43,188 bases of DNA from Bacteroidales bacterium (GTDB taxonomy: Bacteria; Bacteroidota; Bacteroidia; Bacteroidales; PXBB01), in NCBI GenBank assembly GCA_028698995.1, contig JAQVVM010000040.1, forward strand, positions 1 to 43,188. The letters run 5' to 3'. The position numbers were made by a program, and so were the translations under genes. Below, piece after piece: positions 18,089 to 26,040 of the stretch (positions within the stretch are counted from its first letter, which is position 1; every line of letters starts with the position of its first letter). A model generated the notes under the pieces. The model was not told the DNA's origin and made no database searches. It saw only the letters and a list, made by a program, of their open reading frames with translations.

Positions 18089-19300
18089 ATGAATCACTTT
18101 ATATTTGTTGTCTGTGGCTCTAGGGAACACATTGAAACACTGAATTACAGTCTTCAGTTTATACGTCATTTCAGTCTTTTCCCGATTCTCGTTTTAACTG
18201 ACAGCAAACGTAACGAAATTCCAATTAAGCATGATAACATAATCGATGTCAACACACCCGAATACATGGACAACCACCAGGCAAGTATTTACTTAAAAAC
18301 AGGCTTGCATAAGTATTTAAACATAAAAGATGACGATTTGTATTGTTATCTCGATTCAGACATTGTTGCTATTAACGAAAACATTAATACTATTTTTGCA
18401 AATTTTAAAGAGCCTATACTTTTTGCAAATGACCATTGTAATATTAATTATTTTAGTCCTTATTCTGTCCATTGTAGCTGCCTTAACGATACGCTTAGAC
18501 GAAATAATGAATATGCTGAAGTGGATAATTTTTTTGAACAAAAGTTTTTTAATCAGATAAAACTAAACAGCCTCGATAAATTGAAATTAGAAAGGCAATT
18601 CGAGGAAATTAAAAAAATCAATATTGGCGGTTTATCAAAATCCATAATATATTTAATTAAAAGGTATTTGTTACCCCTTGATAAATTCAAATTTGGGGGT
18701 TATTTTTTTAATAAAAAAGAGCATTTCTGGTATAATTCAAACAATGAAATTATTCATTTTGATTATCCATTTTTCGCTAAAAATCTATACAAAAAAACGG
18801 GTATCTACTTTGATAAAGTCAACAACAAATGGATGAACAGACATGATGAAGATATTACACCACAAACACCAGCATGTCGTCATTTTTTGGAGTTTTGCGA
18901 AAAAAAATATAATCTAATTATTTCTAATAACTGGCAACACTGGAATGGAGGCGTTTTTCTTTTCAACAAAACTTCTGAATCTTTTTTAGATTACTGGCAC
19001 AAAATTACAATTGATGAGTTTGAAAATTCATATACAAAAACCCGAGATCAAGGAACATTGGCTATAACTGCATGGAAATTCGGACTTCAAGATTCGGAAA
19101 CCTTGCCTTTAACTTTTAATTTTATTGCTGAATTTGACAATCCGAATATAGCTTACATACAAGAAAAAGGCTTTACTAATGACGGCTTTAAAACCATCTT
19201 AAATCCCTGTTTTTTACATATTTATCACGAGTGGGGGCATGAGGGTTGGTCAATATGGGATTATGTTACCCAACTTCTGATGACTTTTGAAAAAAAATAA
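18089..19300 (+). CDS. Probable GT-A fold glycosyltransferase
   Basis: The 403-residue soluble protein starts with a Rossmann-like strand-helix pattern (HFIFVVCGSREHIETL). It carries a DSD metal-binding motif at residues 89-91 (CYLDSDIVA), and near residue 290 the stretch HWNGGVFLFNK, which matches the NGGVxLF acceptor-site motif of GT8-like and related retaining transferases. HEWGHEGWSIWD lies near the end. It would transfer a sugar from a nucleotide donor in the cytoplasm. No membrane helix is seen. It is 24 bases upstream of radical SAM copy 7 and probably in one operon with it, so the two may act on the same sugar. Sub-family and sugar are not determined. Confidence 0.72.
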   Translation: MNHFIFVVCGSREHIETLNYSLQFIRHFSLFPILVLTDSKRNEIPIKHDNIIDVNTPEYMDNHQASIYLKTGLHKYLNIKDDDLYCYLDSDIVAINENINTIFANFKEPILFANDHCNINYFSPYSVHCSCLNDTLRRNNEYAEVDNFFEQKFFNQIKLNSLDKLKLERQFEEIKKINIGGLSKSIIYLIKRYLLPLDKFKFGGYFFNKKEHFWYNSNNEIIHFDYPFFAKNLYKKTGIYFDKVNNKWMNRHDEDITPQTPACRHFLEFCEKKYNLIISNNWQHWNGGVFLFNKTSESFLDYWHKITIDEFENSYTKTRDQGTLAITAWKFGLQDSETLPLTFNFIAEFDNPNIAYIQEKGFTNDGFKTILNPCFLHIYHEWGHEGWSIWDYVTQLLMTFEKK

Positions 19301-19323
19301 TTCTCTTCTCAAATCCACTGCTA

Positions 19324-20781
19324 ATGCTGAGTAAGCTTTTTAAAATATCACCAATCTTTCTGAAACACCTCTGGATTTTCAGCTTTAAGATGTTGCGAAA
19401 AACTTACTTTCGGCTCAATATTTTATTAAATCCGGCAATAGGGCACAGCTCTTCTGTTTCTGCTGAACAAGTTAAATCATTTGAATTGCAAAGGCGCTAC
19501 GGACCCCTTAAACACATTTGCTATGCGCCTTACAGCAGTATTTTTTTCAACCTTGAGGGGCAAATGTCACCCTGCTATGCCTCCTACAACGAAAACTCCG
19601 ATGTTTTCCCCCATACAAGCATTAAAGAGGCATGGACAAAAGGAAATTTTGCAACCATTAGAAAAGAACACAAGTCCTTTCAATTAGAAAAAAACTGCTC
19701 CTTTTGTCTCGACTTTTTTAAAAATAAAGCTTATGGGAGCATGCTTAGTCAGAAATATGAGCACTTTGCCTTTTCATCACAAAAATTTCCCCGAATTATG
19801 GAGTTTGAATTAGGCAATAGCTGCAGCCTCGAATGCATTATGTGCGATGAACGCCTTTCATCAGCCATACAGAATAAAACACATAAATATAAACCTCAGG
19901 CCCGTAGTTACGATGACAATTTCATTGAACAATTAAAAGAATTTATTCCACACCTCCAGATAGCCGAATTTACAGGAGGAGACCCATTTCTGATAAATAT
20001 TTACTACAAAATTTGGGATTTGATAATCACAATAAACCCCCTTTGTGACATTCTGATTGCGACAAATGCCAATACCATGAATGAAAAAATTATTGCATTA
20101 ATGAAACGTACTTCGAGATTACATTTTAATGTTTCCATTGATGCGGTATCAAAAGAAGCCTACGAAGCCATTCGTATAAATGGAAACTTTGAGAAAGCAA
20201 TGACCAATATTGACATTTTTTTTAATTACTGTAAGAAGAATAAAACTGACATCAATTTATTAGTCTGTCCAATGACTGTAAATGTTAAAGAACTCCCCGA
20301 AATAATCAGGTTTGCAAATGCCCGTGAAATTGGTGTGTATTTTCATAATGTTGTTAAGCCACAGCACCTATCCCTTAAATACCTAGACCCAGAAACACTT
20401 GAAGAGCATATTGTTTTTTTACACCAACAATCGTTTAACTGTAGAACATTTATTCAAAAAAGAAATCTACAGAATTATTCAAACCTGATCATTCTTTTGG
20501 AAACATGGAAAGAAAACAATAATAAATTACCCGAAGAAGTATTTAATGAAACCACACTACAGAAAGTGTATTCATTATTAAAACAGAATAAAAAGCCTGA
20601 AATTCAAGAAAAAATACTGCAATTAGAAAAGCTATTCGAAGAGTCTCCGCTCTCTGCTGGTAAAATTCGACTATTAGAAACCATAGATATTGAAACCCTT
20701 TCTGACACTATTGTTAATTTAAGTTTTGAAGAGTTGATTGCATATTTGAATAATTTGGGTTCAGAAAGTAAAGAGTATTAG
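19324..20781 (+). CDS. Radical SAM enzyme with N-terminal twitch domain, copy 7 of 7 (divergent)
   Basis: The 485-residue protein is the most divergent copy. Twitch cysteines are C66, C84, C125 and C128 (Tyr follows C84). The radical SAM motif is C167-x3-C171-x2-C174, but with Ser after the first Cys (CSLEC) instead of the Asn of the other copies. The SAM amino-group-binding motif reads GGDP (218-221) where all others have GGEP, and TNGT is replaced by TNAN. The leader (1-60) is long and begins with a hydrophobic/basic stretch. The cluster cysteines are intact, so the enzyme is probably active but may differ in substrate. It pairs with the upstream glycosyltransferase. A 289-base gap follows, holding only the promoter at 21021. 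Confidence 0.88.
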   Translation: MLSKLFKISPIFLKHLWIFSFKMLRKTYFRLNILLNPAIGHSSSVSAEQVKSFELQRRYGPLKHICYAPYSSIFFNLEGQMSPCYASYNENSDVFPHTSIKEAWTKGNFATIRKEHKSFQLEKNCSFCLDFFKNKAYGSMLSQKYEHFAFSSQKFPRIMEFELGNSCSLECIMCDERLSSAIQNKTHKYKPQARSYDDNFIEQLKEFIPHLQIAEFTGGDPFLINIYYKIWDLIITINPLCDILIATNANTMNEKIIALMKRTSRLHFNVSIDAVSKEAYEAIRINGNFEKAMTNIDIFFNYCKKNKTDINLLVCPMTVNVKELPEIIRFANAREIGVYFHNVVKPQHLSLKYLDPETLEEHIVFLHQQSFNCRTFIQKRNLQNYSNLIILLETWKENNNKLPEEVFNETTLQKVYSLLKQNKKPEIQEKILQLEKLFEESPLSAGKIRLLETIDIETLSDTIVNLSFEELIAYLNNLGSESKEY

Positions 20782-21020
20782 ATTTTTTCAAAGAATTAGA
20801 TATCAAGCAAAAGGATTGTTGATGTGCGTATAATTTTTACACCCAAACACTTTCTGTTCCACCTGATTGTTAACCATTTGTGAATAATCAGCAAAATAAC
20901 CTTTAAGAAAAAACCATTACGGATATATAGAAGTTTTACAAGAGTTGGGTTTGAGACAGTTGATGATTAAAAATTTCAATAAATAACATATTAAAAATAA
21001 TTTACACTTTAGAAATTCAG

Positions 21021-21028
21021 TAACTTTG
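21021..21028 (+). promoter_or_regulatory. Bacteroidetes-type -7 promoter element before the AbiE-type pair (TAACTTTG)
   Basis: TAACTTTG lies 42 bases before the ATG at 21071. A second match, TAGTTTTG, lies at 21043-21050. Either could drive the toxin-antitoxin pair and the glycosyltransferase that directly follows it. Confidence 0.5.
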
Positions 21029-21070
21029 TGTAAAATTATGAATAGTTTTGTTTTTTAAATATATGTATTA

Positions 21071-21379
21071 ATGAATCCTGCAAGTTTAAAAACATCTAAT
21101 TTTTCTCAACACTTATTCTGGGATATTAATACCGAAGAACTAGATTACGAAAAGAATAAGAATATAATTATTCAAAGGGTTTTGCAATACGGTTTCCTTT
21201 CAGATTGGCTTATAATCTATAAACATTATGGTTTGAAAGTTATTACCGAAGTGACAATAAGCCTGAGAGACCTCGATAACAAATCTATTTATTTTATTGC
21301 AAGCTTATCAAACATACCTGTTGAATTATTTCTATGTTATACTACGAAACAGTCGATGCCGAAACACTGGGACTTATAA
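21071..21379 (+). CDS. Small protein upstream of AbiEii toxin, probable antitoxin (DUF6922-like)
   Basis: A 102-residue protein without recognisable catalytic motif. It starts NFSQHLFWDIN and has ITEVTISLRDLDNKSIYFIASL in the middle. Proteins of this size and with this opening (FWDID type) are commonly encoded just before AbiEii/AbiGii nucleotidyltransferase toxins in Bacteroidetes and are taken as their antitoxins. The downstream gene starts inside it (46-base overlap in another frame), a sign of translational coupling. Family assignment is from memory of the pattern and not from a search. Confidence 0.65.
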   Translation: MNPASLKTSNFSQHLFWDINTEELDYEKNKNIIIQRVLQYGFLSDWLIIYKHYGLKVITEVTISLRDLDNKSIYFIASLSNIPVELFLCYTTKQSMPKHWDL

Positions 21380-21954
21380 AACAGCTCCAGAAAACATCTC
21401 TTTGCTCAGAGCTTCGTTTGGTTGGAGGAACTGCGCTTGCTTTGCAATTAGGGCACAGAAAGTCTATTGATATCGATTTGTTCGGAATAATTAATACCGA
21501 CATAAACGATTTTTCAGAATTAAATCAAATTTTTAAAGACATAAAAATTATTAACAGAAGCAAAAGTGTAAGTATTTACAATATTAGCGGAATTAAGGTT
21601 GATATTGTAAATTTCAGGTACGCATGGTTGCGTGAACCGGTAGTTATAAATGAAATATTAATGGCTCATATTGATGACATTATTGCAATGAAACTCTCTG
21701 CCATTACGGGGCGAGGTTCAAAAAAAGATTTTATTGACCTTTTTTTTCTTCTACAACATTGCTCCTTAGAAAACATGCTCGACCTGTATTCACGCAAATT
21801 TTCTGATGGCTCCATATTTTTAGTATTAAAAAGCCTTATCTACTTTGTTGATGCCGAGAGAGACCTGATGCCCGTAATGCTTAAACCCTTAAATTGGGAG
21901 CATGTAAAAAAACAGATAACATACGAAACGAATAAGTACATAAAAAAATTATAA
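21334..21954 (+). CDS. AbiEii/AbiGii-family nucleotidyltransferase toxin
   Basis: The 206-residue protein carries the nucleotidyltransferase core of the AbiEii (DUF1814) family: LVGGTALALQLGHR at 29-42 followed by SIDIDLF with Asp46 and Asp48 as metal ligands, and later KLSAITGRGSKKDFIDLFFLL, the conserved second half. Homologues such as AbiEii of Streptococcus and the MenT toxins of Mycobacterium transfer nucleotides, in MenT to tRNA acceptor ends, and stop growth unless held by the antitoxin; AbiE also aborts phage infection. It overlaps the putative antitoxin by 46 bases. The stop codon is followed immediately by the ATG of a glycosyltransferase, so it is inserted flush within the glycan locus. 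Confidence 0.88.
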   Translation: MLYYETVDAETLGLIKQLQKTSLCSELRLVGGTALALQLGHRKSIDIDLFGIINTDINDFSELNQIFKDIKIINRSKSVSIYNISGIKVDIVNFRYAWLREPVVINEILMAHIDDIIAMKLSAITGRGSKKDFIDLFFLLQHCSLENMLDLYSRKFSDGSIFLVLKSLIYFVDAERDLMPVMLKPLNWEHVKKQITYETNKYIKKL

Positions 21955-23055
21955 ATGCTCAACAACAAAACCATAGCCGTAGTAGTGCCTGCCTATAATG
22001 AAGAAAGCCAAATAGGACTGGTGATTGAAACCATGCCCGATTTTGTAGATAGAATTGTAGTTGTAAATGATTGTTCCCGCGACAACACCTCTCAAGTTGT
22101 TAAGAATTATTGGAGCAACGCTCTCAACAAAGGTATTGCATTGGAAAACATACTCGAAAAAGACATCCCTGGTCATTTCAATCGGGCAGACAGGGCATTG
22201 CAGAAACAAAGCCGTAATGAATTGTCGCTTTTTGCTCCCGCAGTAATCGAAAACAGCAACCCTGAAACCGAACGCATCATACTCATTAACCTTACTAAAA
22301 ACAGTGGTGTAGGTGGAGCCATAGCACGTGGGTACAAATGGTGTAAGGATTATGGTGTTGATTGTACAGCCGTTATGGCCGGCGACGGACAAATGGACCC
22401 CGCTGAACTCGAAAGTATTTGCAAACCGGTTATAGAAGAGGGTATTGACTATGTAAAAGGCAACCGTCTCATTCATCGCAGCGCATTACTTGTCATCCCT
22501 AAAATGAGGTTTTTTGGGAATTCTATATTGTCAATTTTAACAAAACTGGCTTCCGGGTACTGGCATGTTTCAGATACCCAAACTGGCTACACAGCTATTT
22601 CAAATAAAGCCCTCAATGCTATAAGGCTTTATGATATTTATCCCAAGTATGGTATGCCTAACGATATGCTTGTAAAACTTAACATTGCTTTTTGCACATT
22701 AAAAGAGATAGAAATAAAACCCGTTTATGATATTGGAGAGAAATCAAAAATGAAAGTACATAAAGTGATTCCTCGTATTTCATGGCTTCTGCTAAAATCT
22801 TTCTACAAAAGACTATGGGTAAAATATTTATTCAGAGATTTTCATCCACTGTTTCTTTTATATCATTTGGCTTTTCTTATAGGCCTTACCTTAATCCCGG
22901 TAGGTATTCGCATCGTTAGCGACATTATCAATAACATTTCTCTTACTTATCAGGTGCTTACCATTTTTATCTTTTTAAGTATCAGCTTCTTTCAATTTCT
23001 TTTATTCGCCATGTGGATGGATATTCAAGACAACGAAAGGCTTTATAAAAACTAA
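21955..23055 (+). CDS. Family 2 glycosyltransferase with C-terminal membrane anchor (dolichyl-phosphate-sugar synthase type)
   Basis: The 366-residue protein opens with VVVPAYNEESQIGLVI and VVNDCSRDNT, the GT2 nucleotide-binding signatures. NLTKNSGVGGAIARGY and MAGDGQMDP (the DxD-type site) follow. Between the second and third motifs there is an insertion of about 50 residues (about 50-100) compared with ordinary DPM1-type enzymes. Two hydrophobic helices near the C-terminus (about 298-318 and 330-350) would hold it in the inner membrane. Such enzymes load a sugar on undecaprenyl phosphate for use by periplasmic GT-C enzymes; the next gene is a GT-C-like protein, so the two form a plausible donor/transferase pair. 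It starts with no gap after the AbiEii stop. Confidence 0.87.
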   Translation: MLNNKTIAVVVPAYNEESQIGLVIETMPDFVDRIVVVNDCSRDNTSQVVKNYWSNALNKGIALENILEKDIPGHFNRADRALQKQSRNELSLFAPAVIENSNPETERIILINLTKNSGVGGAIARGYKWCKDYGVDCTAVMAGDGQMDPAELESICKPVIEEGIDYVKGNRLIHRSALLVIPKMRFFGNSILSILTKLASGYWHVSDTQTGYTAISNKALNAIRLYDIYPKYGMPNDMLVKLNIAFCTLKEIEIKPVYDIGEKSKMKVHKVIPRISWLLLKSFYKRLWVKYLFRDFHPLFLLYHLAFLIGLTLIPVGIRIVSDIINNISLTYQVLTIFIFLSISFFQFLLFAMWMDIQDNERLYKN

Positions 23056-23142
23056 AAAGCGATTGTGGAAATTAATATCACAACCAATTCTAACTTAAAT
23101 ATATTACAACCAAACATAAGTTTCATTTAATATCTTGATATT

Positions 23143-24696
23143 ATGAACAGAGAAAACATTTACAAATATTTCGATAGGCACCAAATCCTTATTGCCATTT
23201 CATTGTTTACGATTACTTTTCTGATTGTTTATTTGCCTTTTTTTATCTATATTCCCGTTCCTGCAATTGGATGGGATACCTATGGGTATTTTTGGTTTGC
23301 AGAAAGAATAGCTGCTTGCAACCTTCCTGTAAGTGATGCTCCAATAGAAATGGGTGTTGGGTTTCCATTACTTATTGCCATATGTAAATTGTTTTCTCTC
23401 AATATAATTGGCATTGTAGTCATTCAAACATTAATATTTTATTCTGCCTGTATTTATCTCATATTTGCTGTTTCCAATCTTTGTAAAAAAGCTTCATTAA
23501 TAGCATCTCTGGCTATGAGTTTATATGTTTTACAACCATTAATTATGAGTTCTACAACCTTACTCTACACAGAATCATTATATTGCTCAACTTTAATTTT
23601 CCTTGTTGCTACTATTTTTCGACACTATTACAAACAGAACATTTATTCTTTTGCTTTGTTATTATTTGCAGTTTCTTTAGGTATATTAGTTAGAAGCAAT
23701 GCAATTATTAACTATTTTTTACCATTTGTAATTGTTTTGTTTATTGTAAAGGACTCTAAAAAACGTAAGCAATACATAGCCTCTATTATTGTAATGTTTG
23801 TGTTTATAAGTATGTTTAATTACTTTTTTCGCGGATTTTTTTTTCCTGGAGACATAAACAGAGTTAAAGAATACACTTCTTACTTTGCAAAAAAACTTAA
23901 TATCGGTTTTTTACAAAAAGAAAAGAATAATAATGATTGGGTTATAGAGCGGAAAAGTAGTCTTATTGACGTTACTGAATCAGGTAGAAAAACTTACTTA
24001 ATAGAAGCCAAAACCAGAAATGGTAGAGACATCGTCCAGATTAGGTATTCTGAATCAACTTCAGAATTATTTAAAAATTATCTTTCACAATTTTCCAGAA
24101 CAAAACCTTCTTTTTATTATTCTTTAATGCCAACAACTTATGAATATGGTATAATCAACAAAAGGCCTGAGGTTGATTCTGTTTTGTTTGACGGATATTA
24201 CTATATTGACGAACTTTCTCCAACATTAAGAAATTTTGTTTTTTCGAACTATAATTATAAGCTTTACTTAAATGACAAATACCAAAAGTCAATTGACTAT
24301 TATGCTAAAGACAGAAAAATTTTAATGCTGATAACCCATTATCTGTATCAGATTATTGATAAACTAAAGATTAACTTTTTAATTCATGTCTTGTTTTTTT
24401 TCATCTTCTTTTATGCCGTTTATTATTGTTTTAAAAACAGAACAGTTAATAACCAATATTTTTACTTTATTTTAGTTTCTTTAATTTATCTTCTGCTTTA
24501 TCTGATTTTGCCAATTATAGGAGGTCGACATTCTGAAAGATACCTCTTTGTTACTGAGTTTATTGTTTATTTGAATGCTCTTCTTGGTTTAGCTGTGCTT
24601 ATTCAGGATGTTATAAAGAAAAAAGCTGAGAAATCCATAGACAAAAGAAATTCTCGATTAACCAAAAACGACAACCTCATTGAAGTTGACAAATAA
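23143..24696 (+). CDS. Polytopic membrane protein, GT-C-like (possible lipid-linked-sugar glycosyltransferase)
   Basis: The 517-residue protein has about ten predicted membrane helices: one at about residues 14-36, most of the rest between 85 and 235, a soluble loop at about 245-395, and three or more helices at the end. The first outer loop has GWDTYGYFWFAERI and then GVGFPLLIAI, the layout of GT-C enzymes with an acidic residue in the first loop. It lies 87 bases after the GT2 gene, which would make its lipid-phosphate-sugar donor. It is a shorter analogue of the protein at 1606 and lacks the N-terminal outer domain of that one. The tail is basic. The function is inferred from topology and neighbours. 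Confidence 0.65.
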   Translation: MNRENIYKYFDRHQILIAISLFTITFLIVYLPFFIYIPVPAIGWDTYGYFWFAERIAACNLPVSDAPIEMGVGFPLLIAICKLFSLNIIGIVVIQTLIFYSACIYLIFAVSNLCKKASLIASLAMSLYVLQPLIMSSTTLLYTESLYCSTLIFLVATIFRHYYKQNIYSFALLLFAVSLGILVRSNAIINYFLPFVIVLFIVKDSKKRKQYIASIIVMFVFISMFNYFFRGFFFPGDINRVKEYTSYFAKKLNIGFLQKEKNNNDWVIERKSSLIDVTESGRKTYLIEAKTRNGRDIVQIRYSESTSELFKNYLSQFSRTKPSFYYSLMPTTYEYGIINKRPEVDSVLFDGYYYIDELSPTLRNFVFSNYNYKLYLNDKYQKSIDYYAKDRKILMLITHYLYQIIDKLKINFLIHVLFFFIFFYAVYYCFKNRTVNNQYFYFILVSLIYLLLYLILPIIGGRHSERYLFVTEFIVYLNALLGLAVLIQDVIKKKAEKSIDKRNSRLTKNDNLIEVDK

Positions 24697-24746
24697 ATAG
24701 TAAACAAATAAATTCTCCATCAAATCACTACCATTTATTACCAAGT

Positions 24747-24840
24747 ATGCTCAACAATAAAACAGTTACATGGGGAGTATATCCTATAAAGTATAAATAA
24801 AGAATAAACCAAGATTGCCATGGTCATTGAAAATTCACCT
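24747..24840 (+). pseudogene. Decayed 5' remnant of a GT2 glycosyltransferase gene (tentative)
   Basis: From the ATG at 24747 the frame reads MLNNKTVTWGVYPIKYK and stops. The intact glycosyltransferase at 21955 starts MLNNKTIAVVVPAYNEE, and the first 18 bases differ at only two positions or fewer. Shifting frame by one, the following bases read TKIAMVIENSP, comparable with SQIGLVIETMP of the intact gene at the same distance. This suggests a broken partial copy, with a frameshift and stops. The rest of the gene is absent. The match is short, so this is tentative. Confidence 0.4.
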
Positions 24841-24894
24841 CTTCTTATACTTGAAATATTGTGACGAGTGAAACTCCAACGGTAAAACAGCTTA

Positions 24895-24947
24895 TTTAAC
24901 CCTAATTCTAATACTTTCCGCAAAAAAGTATTAGAATTAGGGTTAAA
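24895..24947. repeat. Perfect 23-bp inverted repeat with 7-base loop
   Basis: Bases 24895-24917 (starting TTTAACCCTAATTC) and 24925-24947 (ending GAATTAGGGTTAAA) are exact reverse complements, separated by CCGCAAA. The stem ends sharply on both sides and no T-run follows on either strand, so it is not a typical intrinsic terminator. The surrounding gap 24697-25079 holds only the possible gene remnant at its left end and a promoter at its right end; I recognise nothing else there. Confidence 0.9.
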
Positions 24948-25079
24948 CGGAATTACGATAAAGATGAAAAGCCTAAACTGAAAATTCATACGTGTTTTCA
25001 CAGAAAACGAATCATTTTCACAAATCAATCTAAATAACTTCACCCCATGAAATTTTGGAATAAACCCAATTTATTTTAT

Positions 25080-25087
25080 TATTTTTG
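25080..25087 (+). promoter_or_regulatory. Bacteroidetes-type -7 promoter element before the amidino-sugar operon (TATTTTTG)
   Basis: TATTTTTG lies 22 bases before the ATG at 25109, which has GAGG five bases before it. It overlaps the alternative TTG start at 25085 and so supports the shorter protein. Confidence 0.55.
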
Positions 25088-25108
25088 TATAATTTATTTT
25101 TGAGGAAA

Positions 25109-26035
25109 ATGTCAAAACCCACAAATAAAATTGCGATTTCTTTTGATATTGAAGATTGGTATCATGTGCCTGTTGTTACTGGGTATTCTTTTTCATATTT
25201 TAGAACGGTTGAAGATTTTTTTAGAAATTGGACCGAAAGATATGATTACTTGACAGAGCCATTTAAAAAAACAATTGATTTTCTTAGAAAGAAAAATATT
25301 AATGCAACATTCTTTATTGTTACTGATGTATTGGACAAATATCCCATCATTGCAAAAATCTTAAAAGAGTCAAAGCATGAGATAGCCTGCCATAGCTGTC
25401 ATCACCAAATACCCGTAAATGTTAAAACAGGAGAACTGCTTCAATCAAAAGAAGATTGGCAAGCAGAACTTGTGGAAGCAAAAAAAAAACTGGAACATTT
25501 TTTTGAAAAAGAAGTTATCGGATACAGAGCTCCCGCCGCCTACTTAACAGACTGGATGCTTGATTTAATAAGTAAATCGGGTTTTAAATACGACTCATCA
25601 ATAAGCAATAATTCATTATACAATAAAACCAATGCCAATCTTAAGAATGTGCCAACATGTCCTTACAATATTGACAGCAAGACATTTCAAATTAACAACA
25701 AAAATGAGGGGATGGTTGAATTACCATTTAGTTATTACAAGTTTTTGAATTTGCGACTGCCAATGGGAGGTGCTTTTTTTTATCGTTTATTGGGAAATGT
25801 TTATTTTAAACAAGGTCTTAATCAATGTTTAAAAAAAGGAGATACTATGTTTTACATTCACCCGTTAGATTTTTCAAATGAATCATTCCCCCTACACAAC
25901 AATTACAAACGCCCTTTATATTGGGTTAATAAAGGGGATGCAACATTAAATAAATTAAATAAACTTGTTGATTACTACGCCGACAACTGGACAACATGTG
26001 AAGATGTTTATAATAGGTTTTCTAATAAAAATTAA
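25109..26035 (+). CDS. NodB-type polysaccharide deacetylase
   Basis: The 308-residue protein has the NodB homology motifs in order: SFDIEDWYHV at 11-20 (Asp13 and Asp16 region, base and metal site), HSCHH at 95-99 (metal-binding His), YRAPAAYLTDWMLDLISKSGFKYDSS near 147-172, and FYIHPLDF near the end. It removes N-acetyl groups from amino sugars of a polysaccharide or lipid-linked intermediate with a divalent metal. The opening FDIEDW and the closing HPLDF resemble the deacetylases of exopolysaccharide loci more than peptidoglycan deacetylases. No signal peptide is seen, so it may act in the cytoplasm. It heads an operon whose next gene starts 6 bases later. Confidence 0.88.
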   Translation: MSKPTNKIAISFDIEDWYHVPVVTGYSFSYFRTVEDFFRNWTERYDYLTEPFKKTIDFLRKKNINATFFIVTDVLDKYPIIAKILKESKHEIACHSCHHQIPVNVKTGELLQSKEDWQAELVEAKKKLEHFFEKEVIGYRAPAAYLTDWMLDLISKSGFKYDSSISNNSLYNKTNANLKNVPTCPYNIDSKTFQINNKNEGMVELPFSYYKFLNLRLPMGGAFFYRLLGNVYFKQGLNQCLKKGDTMFYIHPLDFSNESFPLHNNYKRPLYWVNKGDATLNKLNKLVDYYADNWTTCEDVYNRFSNKN

Positions 26036-26040
26036 AAAAT

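Noticed and set aside
21949..22476. Minus-strand frame of 175 codons
   Set aside because: It lies wholly opposite the intact GT2 gene and shows no family motif; shadow frame.
24738..25043. Minus-strand frame of 101 codons
   Set aside because: It runs through the perfect hairpin and the promoter region, shows no recognisable domain and no start signal. I take it as chance.
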